A stretch of 11,098 bases of DNA from NCBI GenBank assembly GCA_945874855.1, contig CAMCIP010000062.1:1-11098 (forward strand), written 5' to 3'. The notes under the pieces were generated by a model, which worked only from the letters and a program-made list of their open reading frames with translations, was not told the DNA's origin and made no database searches. Positions 7,404 through 11,098 of the stretch are shown here, in pieces. The position numbers were made by a program, and so were the translations under genes. How positions within the stretch are numbered: position 1 is the stretch's first letter; each line of letters begins with the position of its first letter. This DNA comes from Brevundimonas vancanneytii. Its GTDB lineage: Bacteria > Pseudomonadota > Alphaproteobacteria > Caulobacterales > Caulobacteraceae.

Positions 7404-7433
7404 TTGGTTCCGGGCGGGCGACTGGTCTATAGC
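7404..7433 (+). promoter_or_regulatory. candidate promoter for gspG-H-I-C-D
   Basis: TTGGTTC (7404-7410) and TCTATAGC (7426-7433), 15 bases apart, resemble the Caulobacter housekeeping pattern TTGACGS / GCTANAWC. This would place transcription start near 7440, about 29 bases before the gspG ATG. The -35 match is only partial. It is the only intergenic space ahead of the rightward operon, which raises the prior. It shares its -10 core with a promoter in the opposite direction. Confidence 0.4.
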
Positions 7434-7456
7434 AGCGCCGATCGTGCCATCGCCAG
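7426..7456 (-). promoter_or_regulatory. candidate promoter for gspL-M-E-F, overlapping the gspG promoter
   Basis: On the minus strand CTGGCG (7456-7451) and GCTATAGA (7433-7426), 17 bases apart, fit the same alphaproteobacterial pattern. The -10 GCTATA core matches fully. Transcription would begin about 20 bases ahead of the gspL ATG. The -10 is the palindrome CTATAG, the same bases used by the rightward candidate, so RNA polymerase could bind in either direction but not both at once. Confidence 0.35.
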
Positions 7457-7468
7457 CAGTGAGCCCGC

Positions 7469-7915
7469 ATGTTTTTCAAGGCGATCGAAATACGACGTCC
7501 GCGCGCCGGTCTGACCCTCGTCGAGATGATCGTTGTGCTGGTGATCATCGCCGTGGTCGCCGTCATGATCGTGCCGAACGTCATTGGCCGCCCGGACGAG
7601 GCGCGCGTCACCGTGGCCAAGTCGGACCTCAAGGCCGTGGCGGCGGCGTTGCGCATGTACCGGCTGGACAACGGGACCTACCCGACGACTGAACAGGGCC
7701 TGCAAGCCCTGGTCGAACGTCCCGAAACCGACCCTCTCCCGGTGAACTGGAGCGCCGAGGGCTATCTGCCGGAGGCCCCGCGCGACCCCTGGGGCCGTGA
7801 CTACGTCTATCGCAGTCCAGGTCGCACGGGCGCCTTCGACCTCCTGTCCTACGGCAAGGACGGCGAGGAGGGCGGCGAGGGCCTGGATGCCGACCTGACG
7901 GACAGATCGCGCTAG
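7469..7915 (+). CDS. gspG: T2SS major pseudopilin GspG
   Basis: 148-residue major pseudopilin, the main subunit of the periplasmic pseudopilus. It has a 14-residue leader ending RAG. The prepilin cleavage site G14|LTLVEM has Leu at mature position 1 and the essential Glu at mature 5 (E19). The hydrophobic helix follows. Family signatures seen: YPTTEQGLQAL (71-81), DPWGRDYVYRSPG (106-118), and the calcium-binding loop SYGKDGEEGGEGLDADL (127-143), which stabilises the major pseudopilin. Mature length 134 is normal. It is the first gene of the rightward unit, preceded by a candidate promoter and only a weak ribosome binding site. gspH starts 4 bases after its TAG. Processing and N-methylation require a GspO peptidase not present in the window. 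Confidence 0.97.
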   Translation: MFFKAIEIRRPRAGLTLVEMIVVLVIIAVVAVMIVPNVIGRPDEARVTVAKSDLKAVAAALRMYRLDNGTYPTTEQGLQALVERPETDPLPVNWSAEGYLPEAPRDPWGRDYVYRSPGRTGAFDLLSYGKDGEEGGEGLDADLTDRSR

Positions 7916-7919
7916 ACCC

Positions 7920-8378
7920 ATGCAAGGACTGAGGGGCACCTTCGGATCCGGACGTCGCACGGGGCTCACCCTGGTGGAGGTGCTGGTCGTCCTCGCCATC
8001 GTCGGCGTGATCGCCGCCATGGTGACCCTCAGTGTGCGCGCGCAGGGCGATGAGGCGCGGATCGAGGCCAATCGCTTCGCCGATCGGCTCCGTCTCGCCG
8101 CCGACGAGGCCCTGATCGCCGGCCGGCCTGTCACCCTGACGATGAACCCCACGGGCTATGCCTTCGCGGCGGCCGGGTCCGCCGACGCCGGCTGGGGCCA
8201 GAGACATGACCTGCCGCGCGGCGTCCGTCTGTGGGCGCCGCTGGCGCAACTGGAGATCGATCCGGACGGGGCCGAGCCCCCGATCGTCATGACGTTGCGC
8301 GACCGCACCCGGACCTGGTCGGTGACCTTCGACGGTCTGACCGCGGCCGTGGCGCCCGCAGCCGGGCAACCCGCCTGA
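7920..8378 (+). CDS. gspH: T2SS minor pseudopilin GspH
   Basis: 152-residue minor pseudopilin H, thought to join the tip complex to the GspG shaft. It has a 15-residue basic leader ending RRTG. The cleavage site is followed by LTLVEVLVVL, with Leu at mature 1 and Glu at mature 5 (E20), and then by the N-terminal helix. The globular region contains EANRFADRLRLAADEALIAG (49-68), a helix typical of GspH, and beta-rich sequence after it. Length and position directly after gspG match the usual G-H-I order. The ATG is 4 bases after the gspG stop, and its own TGA overlaps the gspI ATG by one base, so it is probably translated by coupling. Confidence 0.93.
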   Translation: MQGLRGTFGSGRRTGLTLVEVLVVLAIVGVIAAMVTLSVRAQGDEARIEANRFADRLRLAADEALIAGRPVTLTMNPTGYAFAAAGSADAGWGQRHDLPRGVRLWAPLAQLEIDPDGAEPPIVMTLRDRTRTWSVTFDGLTAAVAPAAGQPA

Positions 8379-8761
8379 TGGCCCGGGCGCGCACCCCTGT
8401 CCGCCGGGCCCGCGCCCGCGCCGGCTATTCGCTGATGGAGGCGATCGTCGCCCTGTTCGTCCTGGCCGTCGCCTCGACCGGCCTGCTGGTGGCGCTTCAG
8501 GCTCACGTCGACGGCGTGCGGGGACTCGAGGATCGGGTGGTCGCCCAGTGGGTGGCCGAGAACCGTCTGGCCGAGCTGGCGGTCGGTGAGCCGGAGTCCG
8601 CGGCGGTCACCCTCATGGGCGTCGACTGGGTTGTCGAAAGCCGCCGCTCCGCCACCGACGACCCCGATCTTCAGGCGGTCGAGGTCACGGTCACAAGATC
8701 CGGCGCCGCCTCTCCGTCGTCCCGGCTCAGCGGTTTCGTCGACGCGGGAGCGAGGTCATGA
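8378..8761 (+). CDS. gspI: T2SS minor pseudopilin GspI
   Basis: 127-residue minor pseudopilin I, which nucleates the I-J-K tip complex. It has a 16-residue, very Arg-rich leader ending RARAG. The cleavage site is followed by YSLMEAIVAL, with Tyr at mature 1 and Glu at mature 5 (E21). The remainder, with WVAENRLAELAVGEP (42-56) and VEVTVTRSG near the end, is typical of this small family. The start at 8378 shares one base with the gspH TGA and gives a normal leader. A longer in-frame start at 8231 would lie inside gspH. Its stop overlaps the gspC ATG. Its partners gspJ and gspK are in a different unit over 6 kb away, an unusual separation. Confidence 0.93.
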   Translation: MARARTPVRRARARAGYSLMEAIVALFVLAVASTGLLVALQAHVDGVRGLEDRVVAQWVAENRLAELAVGEPESAAVTLMGVDWVVESRRSATDDPDLQAVEVTVTRSGAASPSSRLSGFVDAGARS

Positions 8762-9642
8762 ACCTGGCCCTGTTCCGGTCGCCGGTCTTCTGGATGCGCG
8801 TCGTCGGCCTGGTCGTCGTCGTCAGTCTGGGGCTTGCCCTCGCGCAGCTGACCTGGCGGCTCGTCGGCTGGGAGGACGGCCGCACCGAAATCGCTACTCC
8901 GGCCACGCTCGCCCCGGTGTCCGGCGGACCGGGCGGCAGTCTGGCGGCCGCCGTCGCCTGGAACCCCTTCGCCGGCGGCGGCGTGGGCAGCGACGGCCTG
9001 CCGATCTCCAACCTTGGCCTTTCCCTGCGCGGTATCGTCTATGCCGCCTCGGGGGCCTCCACTGTGCTGATCTCGTCCGGTGACGGTCCGGTCCAGGTCT
9101 TCGCCGTCGGCGAGACGCCGATCGGCGACGCCGTGATCGAAGCCATCGAACCGGAGCGCGTAATCCTCAGCGTGGCCGGCCGCCGCGAAGCCCTTCTTTT
9201 GCCGAAGCCGGCCGGCACGCCCGCCGGCGCACCGGCTACGGTCGGCGCGACCCCTCCCCCGTCCGGACCGGCCCCGATGGCCCCCGCCCCTGCCCCCCAG
9301 GGTCCGGCTGCGCTGGCCCCCGCCGCCGCTGTCGCTGCGCCCACGGCGGCCCGACCCGCGACGCCGCCCCCGGCCCGGGTCATTGCCACATCCGCCGAAG
9401 TGATCGACTCGCTCGGCATCGCCTTCACCGGACAGGGCTACAGGATCGGCGCCGACAGCGCGCCGCAGCTGCTCCGCGCCGGTCTGCGACCGGGCGACGA
9501 GATCCGCAGCGTCAACGGGGCTGCCCTCGGCGACCCCGACGCCGACCGCGAGATTTTCCAGCGCGCCGTCGCGGGCAGCCGCGTGCGGGTCGAGATCGTC
9601 CGCGACGGCCAGTCCATCAACCTCACCGTCCCTCTGAGATAG
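8758..9642 (+). CDS. gspC: T2SS connector protein GspC with PDZ domain
   Basis: 294-residue inner-membrane protein linking the platform to the GspD secretin. It has a short cytoplasmic N-terminus, a single helix (about 12-30), and the homology region (82-147) starting LPISNLGLSLRGIVYA, which binds secretin N-domains. An Ala/Pro-rich linker (about 150-207) follows. The C-terminal PDZ domain (about 215-292) has the signature AGLRPGDEIRSVNG (241-254). GspC proteins end in either a coiled coil or a PDZ domain; this one is the PDZ type, linked in other bacteria to substrate handling. The ATG overlaps the gspI stop as ATGA, with GGGAG (8746-8750) 7 bases upstream. gspD follows after 10 bases, keeping the canonical C-D pair. 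Confidence 0.96.
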   Translation: MNLALFRSPVFWMRVVGLVVVVSLGLALAQLTWRLVGWEDGRTEIATPATLAPVSGGPGGSLAAAVAWNPFAGGGVGSDGLPISNLGLSLRGIVYAASGASTVLISSGDGPVQVFAVGETPIGDAVIEAIEPERVILSVAGRREALLLPKPAGTPAGAPATVGATPPPSGPAPMAPAPAPQGPAALAPAAAVAAPTAARPATPPPARVIATSAEVIDSLGIAFTGQGYRIGADSAPQLLRAGLRPGDEIRSVNGAALGDPDADREIFQRAVAGSRVRVEIVRDGQSINLTVPLR

Positions 9643-9652
9643 GCGTCGATCC

Positions 9653-11098
9653 GTGTACAGACATATCAGCGCCTGCCTCGCCGCCCTGATCCTGGCCATG
9701 ATCGTCGCCCTGCCCGGCACGGCATCGGCCCAGGCACAGCCCCAGCCCCAGGGCGAGGTCGTGATCAACATGCGCGGCGTCGACATTCGCGACGTGGCGG
9801 AACAGGTGTCCCGCATCACGGGACGGACCATCGTCCTGGACCCCAATGTGACCGGCGTGGTGACGGTCGTCTCCTCCCAGCCGCTCAACGCCAGCGGCGT
9901 GTGGGACCTCTTCCAGAGCGTGCTTCGCACCAATGGATTCGCCGTCGTCCGTACCGGCGCGGTCTGGCGCGTGGTGCCCCAGGCGACGGTCATCCAGAAC
10001 AGCGCCTCGGCCGGCGACGGCTCCAGCCAGCAGATCGTCACCCGCCTGATCCCGCTGCGCAATCTTCCGTCCGACCAGGCGGCCCGGGCGCTGCGGCCGC
10101 TGGTCGCCCAGTTCGGCTCGCTGGAGGCGATCACCGAGCCCAACGCCATCGTGGTCACCGACTACGCCGACAATGTGCGCCGCATCCAGCAGGTGGCCCA
10201 GGCCCTGGACGGCGGCGGCGGCTCCAGCTTCGAGAGCCTGCCCCTGCAACATGCCTCGGCCGAGGATGTGGCCCAGGTGTTGCGCGATCTCTATGGCCAG
10301 GAAGCCGGCGGGCTGCGCGTCGCCGCCGACGTGCGCAGCAACACCGTGCTCGTGAGCGGCACCGCCCAGGGCGTGGCGCAGGCCCGCGCCGTCACCGCAT
10401 CGCTGGACCGCCCCGGCGGCGCCGCGCCCGTGACGCGCGTCGTGCGCCTGCGTTTCGGTGACGCAGAGAGCGTCGTCGAGGTCGTCCAGGGGCTGATGGG
10501 AGAAGGCGCCGAGGCCACCAATCCCGTGACCCGCAGCCTGCGCGCCGATGCCGGCGTCGGCACGCCTCCTGCAGCCGGAGCCGAGGCCACCGCCAGAACC
10601 GGCGGCGCCGACCGGTCCCCGGGCGCCGGCTTTGCCTTTCCGGGCCTGGCGGTCCAGGCGGTCAGCGAGCTGAACGCCGTGGTCCTGCGCGGCACGCCCC
10701 AGTCCGTGGCCGTGGTCGAGGACCTGATCCTCCAGCTGGACGTGCGCCGCCCCCAGGTGGTCATCGAGGCCGCCATCGTCGAGATCACCGGCGATCTGGG
10801 CGAGCAGCTGGGTATCCAGCTGGCCACCGGCGGGGCCGTGCCCGCGACGGGCGTGATCGGCGGCACCTCCTTCACCCAGGCCGGCGTGCCCCTGTCGACA
10901 GTCCTGCAGGTGCTGGGCGTTCCCGGCAGCTCGGCGCTGTCTGAGGGGCTGACCGTGGCGGCGGGCAGCGACGGCGACTTCGGCATCCTGCTGCAGGCCC
11001 TGTCGAAATCGACCTATGCCAACCTGCTGTCGACGCCCAGTGTGACGGTGCTGGACAATGAGGACGCCGAGATCGTCGCCGGCCAGAACGTCCCTTTC
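9653..11098 (+). CDS. gspD: T2SS outer-membrane secretin GspD, N-terminal part (cut by right window edge)
   Basis: The first 482 residues of the secretin that forms the outer-membrane channel. A Sec signal peptide (1-26) ends TASA|Q. It is followed by N0 (about 34-108), N1 (127-187), N2 (192-254) and N3 (about 259-364). The secretin core begins at PQVVIEAAIVEI (367-378) and includes LLSTPSVTVLDNEDAEIVAG (458-477) and the VPF that ends the window. N3 carries a Gly/Ala/Thr-rich insertion (about 283-328). The GTG start (9653-9655) is chosen because it gives a complete signal peptide; the first ATG (9698) lies in its hydrophobic core. Only a weak AGG precedes it, 10 bases after the gspC stop. The gate, the rest of the barrel and any pilotin-binding S domain are outside the window. 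Confidence 0.96.
   Translation, partial: MYRHISACLAALILAMIVALPGTASAQAQPQPQGEVVINMRGVDIRDVAEQVSRITGRTIVLDPNVTGVVTVVSSQPLNASGVWDLFQSVLRTNGFAVVRTGAVWRVVPQATVIQNSASAGDGSSQQIVTRLIPLRNLPSDQAARALRPLVAQFGSLEAITEPNAIVVTDYADNVRRIQQVAQALDGGGGSSFESLPLQHASAEDVAQVLRDLYGQEAGGLRVAADVRSNTVLVSGTAQGVAQARAVTASLDRPGGAAPVTRVVRLRFGDAESVVEVVQGLMGEGAEATNPVTRSLRADAGVGTPPAAGAEATARTGGADRSPGAGFAFPGLAVQAVSELNAVVLRGTPQSVAVVEDLILQLDVRRPQVVIEAAIVEITGDLGEQLGIQLATGGAVPATGVIGGTSFTQAGVPLSTVLQVLGVPGSSALSEGLTVAAGSDGDFGILLQALSKSTYANLLSTPSVTVLDNEDAEIVAGQNVPF

Noticed and set aside
7399..7671. Upstream ATG giving gspL an extra 91 residues
   Set aside because: The extension would run through the divergent promoter region and about 200 bases into gspG. 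It has no GspL similarity.
8231..8377. Upstream start for gspI inside gspH
   Set aside because: It would add 49 residues ahead of a normal 16-residue prepilin leader. The ATG overlapping the gspH stop is far more likely.
8671..10158. A 495-codon minus-strand open frame opposite gspI, gspC and gspD
   Set aside because: Antisense to three genes with strong family signatures. Its low-complexity Gly/Arg-rich content reflects the GspC linker on the other strand.
1..11098. Search for a novel defence, mobile or RNA system
   Set aside because: Nearly every base is accounted for by T2SS genes and one ABC1-family gene. No integrase, transposase, direct-repeat array, tRNA or unexplained long gap was found.

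Overview
This window holds most of a type II secretion system (T2SS, general secretory pathway) locus. The base composition is high-GC. Coding density is almost complete, with frequent 4-base start/stop overlaps and GTG starts. A candidate promoter resembles the Caulobacter housekeeping pattern. Together these suggest an alphaproteobacterium, plausibly Caulobacterales (for example a Brevundimonas- or Caulobacter-like genus). The taxonomic call is inference from style, not from a marker gene.

Layout from left to right: (1) 1-664, minus strand, the N-terminal part of an ABC1/AarF/UbiB-family kinase-like protein that runs off the left edge. (2) 665-835, a 171-base gap with one hairpin. (3) gspJ and gspK, minus strand, overlapping by 4 bases (1672-836 is gspK; gspJ lies upstream of it). 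(4) gspN, plus strand, head-to-head with gspJ and tail-to-tail with gspF. (5) gspL-gspM-gspE-gspF, minus strand, tightly coupled. (6) A 70-base divergent intergenic region (7399-7468). (7) gspG-gspH-gspI-gspC-gspD, plus strand, with gspD cut by the right edge.

Together these encode every core structural part except the prepilin peptidase. The parts are the outer-membrane secretin (D), the periplasmic connector (C), the inner-membrane platform (F, L, M and accessory N), the cytoplasmic ATPase (E), the major pseudopilin (G) and the four minor pseudopilins (H, I, J, K). No gspO prepilin peptidase, pilotin or obvious secreted substrate is in the window. No RNA gene, mobile element, CRISPR array or sign of recent transfer was seen.

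The system itself is a known one. What is unusual is its organisation. It is split into divergent G-H-I-C-D and L-M-E-F units, with gspN inverted between F and J, and J-K moved away from G-H-I. There is also an awkward head-to-head overlap where the gspJ and gspN reading frames begin.
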